49,674 bases of DNA from an uncultured Alphaproteobacteria bacterium (GTDB lineage: Bacteria; Pseudomonadota; Alphaproteobacteria; HIMB59): contig CACDTV010000007.1 of assembly GCA_902555695.1 (NCBI GenBank), forward strand, positions 1 to 49,674, written 5' to 3'. The position numbers and the translations under genes are program-made. The first letter of the stretch is position 1. Every line of letters begins with the position of its first letter. The notes under the pieces were generated by a model. It had not been told where the DNA came from, made no database searches, and worked only from the letters and a program-made list of their open reading frames with translations. Below are positions 8,808-18,106 of the stretch, piece by piece.

Positions 8808-8840
8808 TTAAATCGAAGTAACATCTAAAAGTTTGATTTA

Positions 8841-8869
8841 TTGTCTCTGATAACTGTATAAACTATATT
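8841..8869 (+). promoter_or_regulatory. Candidate sigma-70 promoter of def-fmt-truA
   Basis: TTGTCT (8841-8846), a 17-base spacer and TATATT (8864-8869) resemble a housekeeping promoter. The -10 box ends seven bases before the def ATG at 8877, so the predicted transcript would begin at or next to the start codon, and no ribosome binding site is visible. A second possible pairing, TTGATT (8833) with TATAAA (8857-8862), would give a leader of about 8 bases. Prediction only. Confidence 0.35.
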
Positions 8870-8876
8870 AAAATCC

Positions 8877-9389
8877 ATGTTGAAGCTTATTTATGCTCCC
8901 GATCCCATATTAAAAAAAGAGAGTGTATCTATACCTCAGGTAGACGATCATCATAGAGAACTTATAAAACAAATGTATGAGATTATGTATTCTGCGAATG
9001 GAGTTGGTTTAGCTGCTCCACAGATAGGTTTGAATATTCGTATATTTGTTCTTGACGCAGGCGCTAGAGATGAAGAAAAAAAACCTATCACAATGATAAA
9101 TCCTAAAATTATATCATTACATGAAAATAAAGTTCCATATGAAGAGGGTTGTTTATCTTTCCCTGAGCATTTTGCAGAAATAGACCGTCCTGAAAAAATT
9201 AAGATAGAGTATCTTGATGAAGACAACTCAAAAAAAATTTCTACATTTACAAGTTTTGAGTCTAGGATAATACAACATGAATTGGATCATTTAAACGGTA
9301 TTTTATTCGTTGACCATTTAAGTCGTTTAAAAAGAGACGTGATTATCAGAAAGATGAGAAAGTATAAAAAAGAAAAAGAAATAATTTAA
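8877..9389 (+). CDS. def: Peptide deformylase
   Basis: Removes the N-formyl group from nascent proteins. The three catalytic motifs are intact in 170 residues: GVGLAAPQIG (42-51), EGCLS with metal ligand C92, and QHELDH with H134, E135 and H138. It abuts fmt (stop at 9389, next ATG at 9390), the classic def-fmt pair that puts on and takes off the formyl group. The upstream 69-base gap to recR carries a candidate promoter very close to the ATG. Confidence 0.96.
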   Translation: MLKLIYAPDPILKKESVSIPQVDDHHRELIKQMYEIMYSANGVGLAAPQIGLNIRIFVLDAGARDEEKKPITMINPKIISLHENKVPYEEGCLSFPEHFAEIDRPEKIKIEYLDEDNSKKISTFTSFESRIIQHELDHLNGILFVDHLSRLKRDVIIRKMRKYKKEKEII

Positions 9390-10319
9390 ATGAAAAAAAA
9401 ACGTGTAGTTTATTTTGGCTCACCAGAATTTTCTCTTCCTCCTCTTAAGACTCTCTATCTTGGAGGATATGATATAGTGGGGGTTTACACACAAGAGCCA
9501 AAAAAAAAATTTAGGGGACAAAAAAAATATAACACACCAGTTCAACAATGGGCAGAAAGTCAACTTCTACCTGTTTTTACTCCCAAAATACTTGATGATA
9601 CATCTTTGAAAGAATTTCAATTATTAAAGCCTGATGTCGCAATCCTTTTTGCTTATGGGAAAATAGTTCCACTGAATTGGTTAAACACTCCTTTAAATGG
9701 TTTTATAAATATACATGCCTCGCTTCTACCAAGATGGAGAGGAGCAGCACCTGTTCAAAGAGCCATTGAAAATAATGATAAAGAGACAGGTATTACTATT
9801 ATAAAAATGAACGATAAAATTGATGAAGGTCCTATTTTAGTACAGCAGAACATAGAAATTAATGATTTAACTGATGGTAAACAATTAATTGATCAAATCA
9901 GTCATGACTCTTGCTCATTGTTATATAATGCATTAAAAAAATATTTTTTAGGTCAAATCCAATTAAAAGAACAAGATCATTCACAATCTACATATGCAAA
10001 AAAAATAGACAAATTTGAAACACAAGTAGATTGGGGATTATCTGCAAGTATAATTGAAAAAAAAGTAAGAGCTTTTTACCCATCACCAGCAATGTGGTTT
10101 AAATATAAGGGTCAGAGATTTAAAATTTTAAAAGCTAAAATATCCAACTTACAAGATGAAAAGGGCAAGATTATAAATTTACCTCTCACTATAGCATGTA
10201 AAAATAACAGTCTAGATATTTTAGAAATTCAAGCTGAAGGAAAGAAACCATTAAGCATTAAAGAATTTATTTTAGGGAATAATCAATTTCAATTAAATGC
10301 AATAATCGATAATGACTAA
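9390..10319 (+). CDS. fmt: Methionyl-tRNA formyltransferase
   Basis: Formylates initiator Met-tRNA using 10-formyl-THF. The 309 residues contain the N-terminal formyltransferase domain with FINIHASLLPRWRGAAP (catalytic Asn and His, plus the SLLP folate-binding signature) and a C-terminal OB-like domain starting near residue 205 with ARAFYPSPAMW-type sequence (here KVRAFYPSPAMWF). It follows def without a gap and overlaps truA by 8 bases. A run of ten A (9500-9509) lies in the coding sequence near codon 37 and would produce a stop if slipped; no function is implied. Confidence 0.96.
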   Translation: MKKKRVVYFGSPEFSLPPLKTLYLGGYDIVGVYTQEPKKKFRGQKKYNTPVQQWAESQLLPVFTPKILDDTSLKEFQLLKPDVAILFAYGKIVPLNWLNTPLNGFINIHASLLPRWRGAAPVQRAIENNDKETGITIIKMNDKIDEGPILVQQNIEINDLTDGKQLIDQISHDSCSLLYNALKKYFLGQIQLKEQDHSQSTYAKKIDKFETQVDWGLSASIIEKKVRAFYPSPAMWFKYKGQRFKILKAKISNLQDEKGKIINLPLTIACKNNSLDILEIQAEGKKPLSIKEFILGNNQFQLNAIIDND

Positions 10320-11049
10320 TATAAAACTTACAATTGAATATCATGGTTTACCTTATTGTGGTTGGCAATATCAAAAAAATGAAAAAACTGTGCAAGGTGA
10401 AATAGAAAAAGCAATATTTAAATTCTCTGGTGAAAAAAAAACTATTCAAGGTGCTGGAAGAACAGATGCTGGTGTTCACGCTATTGGACAATGTGCCAAT
10501 TTTGAGTTAGAAAAAAAATTCGATGACTATCAAATTCTAAGCGGAATTAATTTTCACCTCGGTACTGAAAAGATAAGAATTACTAAAGTTGAAAGTGTTG
10601 ATAATGAATTTAATGCTCGTTTTACTGCTAAAAATAAAATTTATAATTATCAAGTTTTTAATAGTCTAGCCCCGTCAGTTATTGAGGATGATTTTAGTAT
10701 ACACATCCGTCAACCTTTAGATTTAGAGGCAATGCAAGATGCAATTAAACTCTTTATTGGTAAACATGATTTTTCTTCGTTTAGATCAAATGGCTGTCAA
10801 GCCAACAAACCTCTTAGAACTATTGATGAGGCATCAATTGATATTAAAGGTAATAAAATTATTTTTGTATTCAAGGCACAGTCCTTCCTTTATCAACAGA
10901 TTAGAATAATGGTTGGATCTTTATTAGAAGTTGGTTTAAAAAATAAAAATACTAATTGGATAAGTGAATTAATTGAAGCTAAGGATAGAAGCTTAGCAGG
11001 ACCAACGGTCCCTTCAAAAGGCTTGATTTTAAAGGAGATATCTTATTAA
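10312..11049 (+). CDS. truA: tRNA pseudouridine(38-40) synthase
   Basis: TruA isomerises uridines 38-40 in the anticodon arm. The catalytic aspartate is in GAGRTDAGVHA (about residue 52), preceded by the GWQYQ motif and followed by FSSFRSNGCQA, both typical. The length of 245 is normal. It overlaps fmt by 8 bases. Its last codons contain AAGGAG (11032-11037), which looks like the ribosome binding site of the following glycosyltransferase, and its TAA stop (11047-11049) overlaps the proposed ATT start of that gene. Confidence 0.95.
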   Translation: MTNIKLTIEYHGLPYCGWQYQKNEKTVQGEIEKAIFKFSGEKKTIQGAGRTDAGVHAIGQCANFELEKKFDDYQILSGINFHLGTEKIRITKVESVDNEFNARFTAKNKIYNYQVFNSLAPSVIEDDFSIHIRQPLDLEAMQDAIKLFIGKHDFSSFRSNGCQANKPLRTIDEASIDIKGNKIIFVFKAQSFLYQQIRIMVGSLLEVGLKNKNTNWISELIEAKDRSLAGPTVPSKGLILKEISY

Positions 11050-12094
11050 TATTCTTATTTACACACAATGTTTTGCACCAAAAGTAGGCGGTATTGAGTC
11101 TGTAATGACAAATATAGCTCAACATGCATTCAACACGCAAAATAAAGTAACAGTTCTCTCTGATGGATCTAAACTGTTTTCTTCAGATTTTGATAGTAAA
11201 TGTAAGTTTGATATCATCAGATTTGATCAAATCAAGTTTCTTAGAAAAAGAATTAAATCAAGTTTTGCTCAGAATTTTTTAAACAAAAATAAAATTGATA
11301 TTATTTTTTTTGATAGTTGGAAATCACTAGAGCTATTTAATAATACTACAGATATAAAAAAAATTTGTTTAGCTCATGGAAATGAAATACTAAAATTAAG
11401 AAATAAACATAGAATTTTAAATTCTTTAAATAAAGCAGATTTAATAATCTATAATTCTCAATTTACTAAAAATAAAACATTTAAAAATTTTAAAAATTTA
11501 AAAAAATTTAATCATAAAATAATATATCCAGCTTTTATAAAAAAAATTTCTGAAAGTAAAAGTATTAAGAAAAAATATGATTTATGTACTGTAGCCAGGC
11601 TAGAATACAGAAAGGGGCACCATTTAGTATTTGAAGCAATGTCTATACTAAGAAATGAATATAAAATTATACTCAAATATGCCATTCTTGGAGATGGACC
11701 AGAATTATCAAGATTAAAGGATTTAGTTTTCAAATTCTCACTACAAAAGCAGGTAGATTTCATACACCACGATGTATCAAGTGAAAAAGTTTTTAAGAAT
11801 TCTTCTGTTCATATAATGCCAACTATAACCACACCCGAAAGTATTGAAGGCTTTGGAATATCCAATGTTGAAGCATCTTCTTATGGGTTACCTTGCATAG
11901 TTAGTAATAGTGGAGGAACTCCAGAGTCAACTGGTGACAATGGTATAATTGTAAAAGAAAATAACCCCAAACAACTTGTCAAAGCAATTATCGATATTTT
12001 TAAAAAGTATAAAAGTTATAGTAGGAAAAGTTATTTATTTGCTAATAATTTTGAGTCAAAAAAAAAAATAAAAGAGTATTTAAATGCTATCTAA
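11045..12094 (+). CDS. Glycosyltransferase family 4 (group 1), probable ATT start
   Basis: A GT-B fold retaining glycosyltransferase. The C-terminal half has the nucleotide-sugar motifs: a GDGPELSRL segment and the E-x7-E-type run IEGFGISNVEASSYG followed by LPCIVSNSGGTPE. The first ATG in frame is at 11105, but the reading frame upstream encodes the conserved GT4 N terminus, NILIYTQCFAPKVGGIE. The only plausible initiation codon that keeps it is ATT at 11045, seven bases after a perfect AAGGAG. That gives 349 residues. The role is probably in LPS or capsule glycan assembly; the sugar and acceptor are unknown. Its 3' end overlaps the convergent peroxiredoxin gene by 15 bases. Confidence 0.8.
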   Translation: MNILIYTQCFAPKVGGIESVMTNIAQHAFNTQNKVTVLSDGSKLFSSDFDSKCKFDIIRFDQIKFLRKRIKSSFAQNFLNKNKIDIIFFDSWKSLELFNNTTDIKKICLAHGNEILKLRNKHRILNSLNKADLIIYNSQFTKNKTFKNFKNLKKFNHKIIYPAFIKKISESKSIKKKYDLCTVARLEYRKGHHLVFEAMSILRNEYKIILKYAILGDGPELSRLKDLVFKFSLQKQVDFIHHDVSSEKVFKNSSVHIMPTITTPESIEGFGISNVEASSYGLPCIVSNSGGTPESTGDNGIIVKENNPKQLVKAIIDIFKKYKSYSRKSYLFANNFESKKKIKEYLNAI

Positions 12095-12556
12095 AATAGC
12101 CTCATAGCTTGTATCTTTTAATTCGCCTGGATTATCACAAATTAATTTTTCAACTTTAAGATTATTTATTATGATAATTGACCGAATAAGTCTTTGACCC
12201 ATAAAGCTTTTTTCATGATTTCTTATTAATTGAGAAGATAATAAAAATTCATTATTTCCATCTGATAAAAATAAAATTTCTGATTCACCAAACTCTTTTC
12301 TCCACAAATCAAGCACGTAAGGATCATTAGTGGTCATACAACAAATTTGATCAATTTGCTTTTCAGACATCAACTTTTTTGCACCTTTAATAAATGGAGG
12401 AAGATGTTGTATGTGACATGTTGAAGTGAATGCTCCTGGGACACAAATTATCATTGCCCTTTTAAATTTAAAGTTGTCGTGTAATCCAAAATTTTTTGTA
12501 CCATCTGCCGAAACAGATCTTAAAGTAATATCAGGAATTAAATCTCCTTCTTTCAA
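12080..12556 (-). CDS. Peroxiredoxin (Prx5-like)
   Basis: A 158-residue thiol peroxidase of the AhpC/TSA superfamily. The peroxidatic cysteine is C47 in PGAFTSTC, the signature of the Prx5/AhpE-like group, followed by HIQHLPPF as in Prx5 proteins. It reduces hydrogen or organic peroxides in the cytoplasm. A C-C pair at ICCMT could supply the resolving cysteine, though this is uncertain. Its ATG overlaps the dapE stop by 4 bases, so it is likely the last gene of the dapD-dapE transcript. Confidence 0.88.
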   Translation of the reverse strand: MKEGDLIPDITLRSVSADGTKNFGLHDNFKFKRAMIICVPGAFTSTCHIQHLPPFIKGAKKLMSEKQIDQICCMTTNDPYVLDLWRKEFGESEILFLSDGNNEFLLSSQLIRNHEKSFMGQRLIRSIIIINNLKVEKLICDNPGELKDTSYEAILDSI

Positions 12557-13716
12557 TTATCAAAAAAGTTTTCTAAAGTTTTATAGTAAATTTGTTCAGT
12601 CGTTTTCAGATCCTCTATAGAAACACACTCATTAACTTTGTGCAGGGTTTTATTAATCGTTCCAAATTCGAAGACAGGACAGACCTCTTGCATAAATCTA
12701 GCATCTGATGTTCCACCTCCAGTATCTTGGCTAGCTTCTAATCCCGTAACATCTTTAATTGCTTTAATACAATGTTTTGTAAATGGATTATCGAAAGATT
12801 GGAAAGGCATACCTCTAAAAGTTAATTTCAATTTATATGTACAATTATTTTCAGAGCAAATCTTAGTCAAGTGTTCATCAAAATAGTTTTGTATTTTTTC
12901 TTGATCCCAATTGTCATTAAAGCGCATATCACCAACAGTAATCAATTTTTCAGGTATTACATTCTTTGCCTTGTTATTTAAATTGATCTGAGTAAATTGC
13001 AGAGTGGATGGTTCAAAGTATTCTGCACCATCATCAAGTTTTTGATCATCAAAAAATGAGATAACCTTAGACAAACAATGTAGAGGGTTTTGAGCTAACT
13101 GAGGATACGCAGCATGCCCCTGCTTTCCAGTAATTTCAACTTGAACATCCACAGCTCCTTTTCTTCCAACTTTGATCTGATCACCGATTATTTTCTCAGA
13201 GGATGACTCAGTGGCTATTGACCCGTCTATTCTTATATTATTTTCTTTCAACCATTTTACGACTTTCTTTACACCATTTACGGAGTCTGCTTCTTCATCT
13301 CCAGTTATGATAAAACTTATTGTGCCATTAAAATCTTTATTTTCCTTAATGAATTTAAAGACACTTACCATGCTAGCTGCCGTACACCCTTTCATATCCT
13401 CTGATCCACGACCATAAAGATATCCATCTTTAATTGTTGGTTCAAAAGGTGGAGTGTCCCAATCCTCTAAGTTACCAGGAGGCACTACATCAATATGACA
13501 TAAAAAATTAAAATGTTTTCCATTTGTATTAATTGGACCATACGTAGCCATGATATTAATTACTTCGTAACTCCCATCTCCATCAAAGTTTAGTTGTTTT
13601 GTTGTAAAACCATTTTCTTCAAATACTCCCATTAAGAAATCAAAAATATCTTGTTTTGCTGGGGTAACGGAGTCGAAAGATATTAATTTTTTTGATAGCT
13701 CTATTGTGTCTAACAT
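12553..13716 (-). CDS. dapE: Succinyl-diaminopimelate desuccinylase
   Basis: DapE hydrolyses N-succinyl-LL-DAP to LL-DAP for lysine and peptidoglycan. It is an M20 dizinc peptidase: H74 and D76 in CHIDVVPP, bridging D107 in GRGSEDMKG, catalytic E141/E142 in GDEEAD, and the GGTSDARF and final HKVNE histidine segments. The 387 residues match the family. The usual GHTD is CHID here and the GEPT region reads ATESSS, tolerable changes with the ligands retained. It is located one base downstream of dapD. Confidence 0.94.
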   Translation of the reverse strand: MLDTIELSKKLISFDSVTPAKQDIFDFLMGVFEENGFTTKQLNFDGDGSYEVINIMATYGPINTNGKHFNFLCHIDVVPPGNLEDWDTPPFEPTIKDGYLYGRGSEDMKGCTAASMVSVFKFIKENKDFNGTISFIITGDEEADSVNGVKKVVKWLKENNIRIDGSIATESSSEKIIGDQIKVGRKGAVDVQVEITGKQGHAAYPQLAQNPLHCLSKVISFFDDQKLDDGAEYFEPSTLQFTQINLNNKAKNVIPEKLITVGDMRFNDNWDQEKIQNYFDEHLTKICSENNCTYKLKLTFRGMPFQSFDNPFTKHCIKAIKDVTGLEASQDTGGGTSDARFMQEVCPVFEFGTINKTLHKVNECVSIEDLKTTEQIYYKTLENFFDN

Positions 13717-13717
13717 T

Positions 13718-14548
13718 TTAATCTCTTAGTAATTCATTGACGGAGGTTTTTGATCGAGTTTTTTCATCAACCGTTTTCACAATCACAACACAGTACAATG
13801 ATGCATCTCCTTTAGAACTTGGAAGACTACCTGGAACAACTACAGAATATGGAGGAACTTTCCCCATATATATTTCTTTAGTTTCACGATTATAAATTTT
13901 TGTTGAAGCACCGATAAATACCCCCATGGATAATACTGATCCCTCTCCAACAATTACACCCTCGGCAACTTCTGACCTCGCACCAATAAAACAATTATCC
14001 TCTATTATAACTGGATTTGCTTGCAAAGGTTCTAAAACTCCTCCTATGCCTGCACCTCCTGAGATATGACAGTTTTTTCCAACTTGAGCACAAGAACCAA
14101 CGGTAGCCCAAGTATCAACCATAGTTCCTTCATCTACATATGCACCCAAATTAACAAAGCAAGGCATAAGCACTGCACTTTTTGCAATAAATGCAGACCT
14201 TCTTACAACACAGTTAGGAACAGCTCTAAAACCAGCTGACTGAAAATTTTCTGATTTCCAATCTTGGAATTTTGAGGGAACTTTATCCCACCATGAAGTA
14301 GACCCGTCTTTTACACTCGGACCGCCAGTTATTATTTCCATATCTTGAATTCTAAAACTTAAAAGAATTGCTTTTTTTAGCCATTGATTTACATGCCAAT
14401 CATTTTCTTTTTTTTCACATACTCGAAGCTTTCCCTCATCCAATAAGTTAAGGACACTCTCTACACTTTTTTTTGCTTCATTATCCTCAATAAAATTTAT
14501 CTGACCTCTTTGATCCCATAATTTTTCAATTATATCTTGATGGCTCAT
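13718..14548 (-). CDS. dapD: Tetrahydrodipicolinate N-succinyltransferase
   Basis: Transfers succinyl from succinyl-CoA to tetrahydrodipicolinate, the step before DapC and DapE. After an alpha-helical N terminus (about residues 1-100), residues about 105-230 form a left-handed beta helix of hexapeptide repeats, ending in the [20 protein letters not shown] segment (here [15 protein letters not shown]). Length 276 is typical. The pairing with dapE shows that the succinylase branch of DAP synthesis is used. The preceding HAD gene ends 7 bases upstream. Confidence 0.96.
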   Translation of the reverse strand: MSHQDIIEKLWDQRGQINFIEDNEAKKSVESVLNLLDEGKLRVCEKKENDWHVNQWLKKAILLSFRIQDMEIITGGPSVKDGSTSWWDKVPSKFQDWKSENFQSAGFRAVPNCVVRRSAFIAKSAVLMPCFVNLGAYVDEGTMVDTWATVGSCAQVGKNCHISGGAGIGGVLEPLQANPVIIEDNCFIGARSEVAEGVIVGEGSVLSMGVFIGASTKIYNRETKEIYMGKVPPYSVVVPGSLPSSKGDASLYCVVIVKTVDEKTRSKTSVNELLRD

Positions 14549-14555
14549 AATACTT

Positions 14556-15239
14556 TTATATCACGTTTTTTAAGAAATTTTCCAAATCATCAGTAACGTG
14601 TGATATGTAGCCTTTTTCATCAATAATTTTTTGAATATCTTCTTGCTGATTGACATCTTTATTTAGGTTGTATTCAAGGTTATTCGTTACCCAAACTGTT
14701 CGCCAACCCATTTTATGTGGCTCTCTCAAATTAATATGAAGATCCTCAAACATAGCTGTTGAACTATTGTCTAAATTGAATTTATTTTGGAATGAGTCAT
14801 AAACTTCTTTGTGAGGTTTTGGCATGTAATCACTCTCTGAAATGTCAAAACATCCATCAAAAATATTAGTCATATGAAGTTTTTCTAAAACTTTTTCCAC
14901 ATGTTCAAAATTAGCATTTGTAAAAATATACTTTCTTCCATTTAAGCTTTTTAATATTTCCGCTAGAGATATGTTCGGTTGAACTACTTCATAATTTATT
15001 TGATGTACGTAGTCCAAATATTCATTAGGATTTACTTGATGTTCAATCATAAGACCTCTGAGTGTTGTTCCATATTGATGATAATATTTTGACCTCAACG
15101 CTTGTGCATCCCCTGAGTTTAAATTTAACTTTTCCTCAATAAACTTACCCATAAGTATGTGTACTTTATCAAACAAACCACACTCCGCTTTATAAAGTGT
15201 ATTGTCTAAGTCAAAAACCCAATTTGTTATATTGTTCAT
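14556..15239 (-). CDS. HAD-family pyrimidine 5'-nucleotidase
   Basis: A 227-residue haloacid dehalogenase-like phosphatase. Motif I is FDLDNTLY (D10 nucleophile, D12), motif II is the T in IFTNA, motif III includes KPH, and motif IV is FEDLHINL. This pattern and its position between engB and dapD are typical of the alphaproteobacterial pyrimidine 5'-nucleotidase (SDT1-like) subgroup. It likely dephosphorylates UMP/CMP or related phosphates. In many relatives argB sits between engB and this gene; here there are only 43 non-coding bases. Confidence 0.85.
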   Translation of the reverse strand: MNNITNWVFDLDNTLYKAECGLFDKVHILMGKFIEEKLNLNSGDAQALRSKYYHQYGTTLRGLMIEHQVNPNEYLDYVHQINYEVVQPNISLAEILKSLNGRKYIFTNANFEHVEKVLEKLHMTNIFDGCFDISESDYMPKPHKEVYDSFQNKFNLDNSSTAMFEDLHINLREPHKMGWRTVWVTNNLEYNLNKDVNQQEDIQKIIDEKGYISHVTDDLENFLKNVI

Positions 15240-15282
15240 AAGCGTGTTAAACTAATGTTTATTATATAAAAGCCAAGAAGAT

Positions 15283-15858
15283 TTATAAAAATTCAAAAAT
15301 TTTTTTTTGAATTTCAAATATGTTTTCGTTTGTTTTTGAACTTACAATGTAGTTTTCAAATTCAGTATTTAAATTGTCTAAAAAAGCTGACTTTTCTTTA
15401 ATTTTTTTGTCACTTTTCGTATAACAAATAATAATTTTTTGTTTTATTTGTTTCATCGAGTCTATCATCTCTATGTCTATTTTTTTTGGCCCCAATGAAT
15501 TATCAATTAATACAAATATTTTCTTTAAATTTTCACGAGATGTTAAATATTGAGAGACAAGATCTGATATCTGAAATGCCTCCTTTTGAGATATTCTTGC
15601 AAATCCATACCCAGGAAGATCAACAACCATCATTGAGTCCCCATGATTAAAAAAATTAATTTGTCTTGTTTTACCGGGGGTATTGGAAATATGTGCCAGT
15701 TTTTTCATAAAAACTGCATTGATTAAACTAGATTTTCCAACATTTGATCTACCTATGAAAGCAATTTCAGGAAAACTTACATTAGGATATTGACGAGGTT
15801 GTGTAGCGCTTAGTAAAAACTTAGTTTGTTTTTTGAAATAATTTGAGACAAGGCTCAT
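15283..15858 (-). CDS. engB: Ribosome biogenesis GTP-binding protein EngB (YihA/YsxC)
   Basis: An essential GTPase for large-subunit assembly. The G1 P-loop is GRSNVGKSS (36-44), G2 includes the N-TPGKT-x-x-I-N-F-F motif (NTPGKTRQINFF), G3 is DLPGYGFA, G4 is TKSDK and G5 the SSKT near the end. The length of 191 is normal. Its start codon overlaps the yidC stop by one base, so it is co-transcribed with the membrane insertase genes. Confidence 0.94.
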   Translation of the reverse strand: MSLVSNYFKKQTKFLLSATQPRQYPNVSFPEIAFIGRSNVGKSSLINAVFMKKLAHISNTPGKTRQINFFNHGDSMMVVDLPGYGFARISQKEAFQISDLVSQYLTSRENLKKIFVLIDNSLGPKKIDIEMIDSMKQIKQKIIICYTKSDKKIKEKSAFLDNLNTEFENYIVSSKTNENIFEIQKKIFEFL

Positions 15859-17546
15859 TAACTCTTCATAATTTTTCTCTGTATGATGTATTGTTGGGCC
15901 ATTGATAAAACATTGTTAGTTGTCCAATAAATAACTAGCCCTGCTGCGAAGCCACCTAAAATGAAAGTGAATACTATTGGCAATAAACCAAAAATTTTGG
16001 CCTGCATTTTATCTACCGGAGCTGGGTTCAATTTAAATTGAATATACATAGAAATACCCATTAAGATTGGCCAAATTCCAACATTTAGAATTTGCAAAAT
16101 GCCTGGAACATTCCATTCCACAAATCCAAAAAGAGTAAGAGCACCTAAGGGATCTGGCGCTGAGAGATCATGTACCCATCCTATAAAAGGAGCATGTCTC
16201 ATTTCAATAGTTACAAATAAAACTTTATACAGGGCGAAGAATACTGGTATTTGTAAAAGTATTGGTAAACAACCAGCTATAGGATTTGCCTTTTCTCTTT
16301 TATATAAAGCCATCATTTCTTTTTGCATTCCAGCTCTATCATCGCCGTATTGTTCTTTGAGTCTCTGCATCTCAGGAGCTAGTTTTTTCATTTTTGCCAT
16401 TGATTTAAAAGATTGTTGAGCAAGTGGAAAAAAACAAATCCTCATTAAAACTGTAAATAAAATTATTGACCAACCAAAGTTTCCTACGTACCCGTATATA
16501 AATTCTAAAACGTTAAAAATAGGTTTTGTTAAAAAATAAAACCAACCAAAGTCCACTGAACGATCAAAACCGTCAAACCCATATTCTTCCATATATTTAT
16601 CGATAATATTTACAATTTTTGGCCCTGCAAAAATTTTAAAATTATGAGAGATACTCGCATTATTTGAAACAGCTATTCTTTCCCCGACAATATCAGTTTG
16701 AAAATTATCTATATTGTCAACAAAGCTGTAACTGTATGTTTGCTGAACAGGTTCGTTTTGATTAGGGATTATAGCAGTCTGCCAATACTTATCTGTCATC
16801 CCAATCCACCCTCCAACAGAAGAATGTTTAATTTTTTTATCATCTTTTAAATCGTCATAATCATATTCCTCTAACACTCCATCAGTGATTGACAGGGGAC
16901 CCTCATGAAGGATGAAGAAATTTTGCATTTCTGGAATTCCTTGTCTTTTGGACAAACCATAGGGATAAAGGTCAAATGAAAGACCAGAGTTATTTATAAC
17001 TCTTTGATCAACGCTAAATAAATAGTTGTCATCAAGAGTTATGATTTTTTCAAAAGTGATGTTCTGATCACTAGTCCAAGTCAGTTTTACAGGCTCATTA
17101 ATGCCGATAGTGTTTTTATCAGCAATCCAAATACTAGAGCTATTAGGTAACTCAATTGTGCTATCAGAGCTTACCCAGCCTGTATCTAAATAATAAGCAT
17201 TATCAGATCCTAAAGGATTCAAAAATTCAATTAAGTCTGATTTTGGATCTAAAGTTTCCCTAAATTCTTCTAGAGTTAGATCATCAATTACTGCTCCATT
17301 TAAATTAATAGAGCCTTTGATTTTAGTGTTATCAAAGTTCACTCTACCTGTCTGATTTAATACTTCACCTCTATCAGCTAAAACATTAGATGAAGATTTT
17401 TGAATACTGAGATCTACAAGACTCTCATTACTTGTTTGTTCTTCAGTGACTGGTGTTCTCTCTGGTTGAGGCACCAGTAATTGAAAACCAAAAATGATTG
17501 CCATTGAAATAATTATAGCTAAGAATAAGTTCTTTTGATTTTCCAT
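15858..17546 (-). CDS. yidC: Membrane protein insertase YidC
   Basis: A 562-residue insertase with the Gram-negative layout: an N-terminal anchor (about residues 7-25), a large periplasmic beta-sandwich domain (about 50-330) and a conserved C-terminal five-helix core with the insertase pattern, including KMKKLAPEMQRLKEQYGDD, PIAGCLPILLQIPVFFALY and the final helices that end in YIIQRKIMKS. It inserts membrane proteins alone or with Sec; its clients include F0 subunits. It sits one base downstream of yidD in the rpmH-rnpA-yidD-yidC operon. Confidence 0.96.
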   Translation of the reverse strand: MENQKNLFLAIIISMAIIFGFQLLVPQPERTPVTEEQTSNESLVDLSIQKSSSNVLADRGEVLNQTGRVNFDNTKIKGSINLNGAVIDDLTLEEFRETLDPKSDLIEFLNPLGSDNAYYLDTGWVSSDSTIELPNSSSIWIADKNTIGINEPVKLTWTSDQNITFEKIITLDDNYLFSVDQRVINNSGLSFDLYPYGLSKRQGIPEMQNFFILHEGPLSITDGVLEEYDYDDLKDDKKIKHSSVGGWIGMTDKYWQTAIIPNQNEPVQQTYSYSFVDNIDNFQTDIVGERIAVSNNASISHNFKIFAGPKIVNIIDKYMEEYGFDGFDRSVDFGWFYFLTKPIFNVLEFIYGYVGNFGWSIILFTVLMRICFFPLAQQSFKSMAKMKKLAPEMQRLKEQYGDDRAGMQKEMMALYKREKANPIAGCLPILLQIPVFFALYKVLFVTIEMRHAPFIGWVHDLSAPDPLGALTLFGFVEWNVPGILQILNVGIWPILMGISMYIQFKLNPAPVDKMQAKIFGLLPIVFTFILGGFAAGLVIYWTTNNVLSMAQQYIIQRKIMKS

Positions 17547-17547
17547 A

Positions 17548-17802
17548 TTATTTTTTTATTGGGTCGTAACCAGATGATCCTAAAGGATTACATTTAAGAA
17601 TTCTAACCATTCCCATTGTTATTCCTTTCAAAACACCAAATTCTTGAATAGCCTCAATTGTATATTCAGAGCACGTTGGAAGATGTCTACAAGTTTTTGG
17701 TAACATAGGTGATATAAACAATTGGTAGAATTTAATCGGTGCAATAAAAGTTATATTCCAAAACTTTTTGATATTATTTTTCATGAGATAAAAATTTTTC
17801 AA
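17548..17802 (-). CDS. yidD: Membrane protein insertion efficiency factor YidD
   Basis: An 84-residue amphipathic protein near the inner membrane that assists YidC. The family signature is clear: [28 protein letters not shown], and a [13 protein letters not shown]-terminal segment. Three cysteines of the motif are conserved. The gene overlaps rnpA by 29 bases, so an internal ATG (MKNN at residue 7) could be the true start and reduce the overlap. Confidence 0.92.
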   Translation of the reverse strand: MKNFYLMKNNIKKFWNITFIAPIKFYQLFISPMLPKTCRHLPTCSEYTIEAIQEFGVLKGITMGMVRILKCNPLGSSGYDPIKK

Positions 17803-18103
17803 TATCTTGTTTTAAATCAATAAAAGGTACTTTCAAAACTGTTTTTTTGAGTATTATTACAAATTTGACATGATTTAATGTATTTATAATACTGCACGTG
17901 CGAATTGCCTCTCTAGCTCTTCTTTTAGCCCTATTTCTTTCCACAGCATTACCAAGCTTTTTACTAGCTATAATACCAACTAAAAAAGTTTCTATATCTG
18001 CGTCATGAAGAATATAGCCGTTAAAACTTAAACTTTTGAAGTAGTTCCCTTTGTTTCTGATTTGTGAAAACTGGGAGGATTTTTTTAGTGTAGGAAGTCT
18101 CAA
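17774..18103 (-). CDS. rnpA: Ribonuclease P protein component
   Basis: The basic protein subunit that, with the RNase P RNA, trims tRNA 5' leaders. The 109-residue sequence contains the diagnostic basic helix [20 protein letters not shown] and the upstream G-x-I-A-S-K-K motif. It follows rpmH by 3 bases and overlaps yidD. The RNase P RNA gene is not in this window. Confidence 0.92.
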   Translation of the reverse strand: MRLPTLKKSSQFSQIRNKGNYFKSLSFNGYILHDADIETFLVGIIASKKLGNAVERNRAKRRAREAIRTCSIINTLNHVKFVIILKKTVLKVPFIDLKQDIEKFLSHEK

Positions 18104-18106
18104 TAA

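Noticed and set aside
9500..9509. Ten-A run in fmt that would yield a stop after slippage
   Set aside because: It lies near codon 37 of an essential enzyme where truncation has no sensible role. It shows that A10 runs occur in this AT-rich sequence by composition alone, and it tempers the dnaX frameshift idea.
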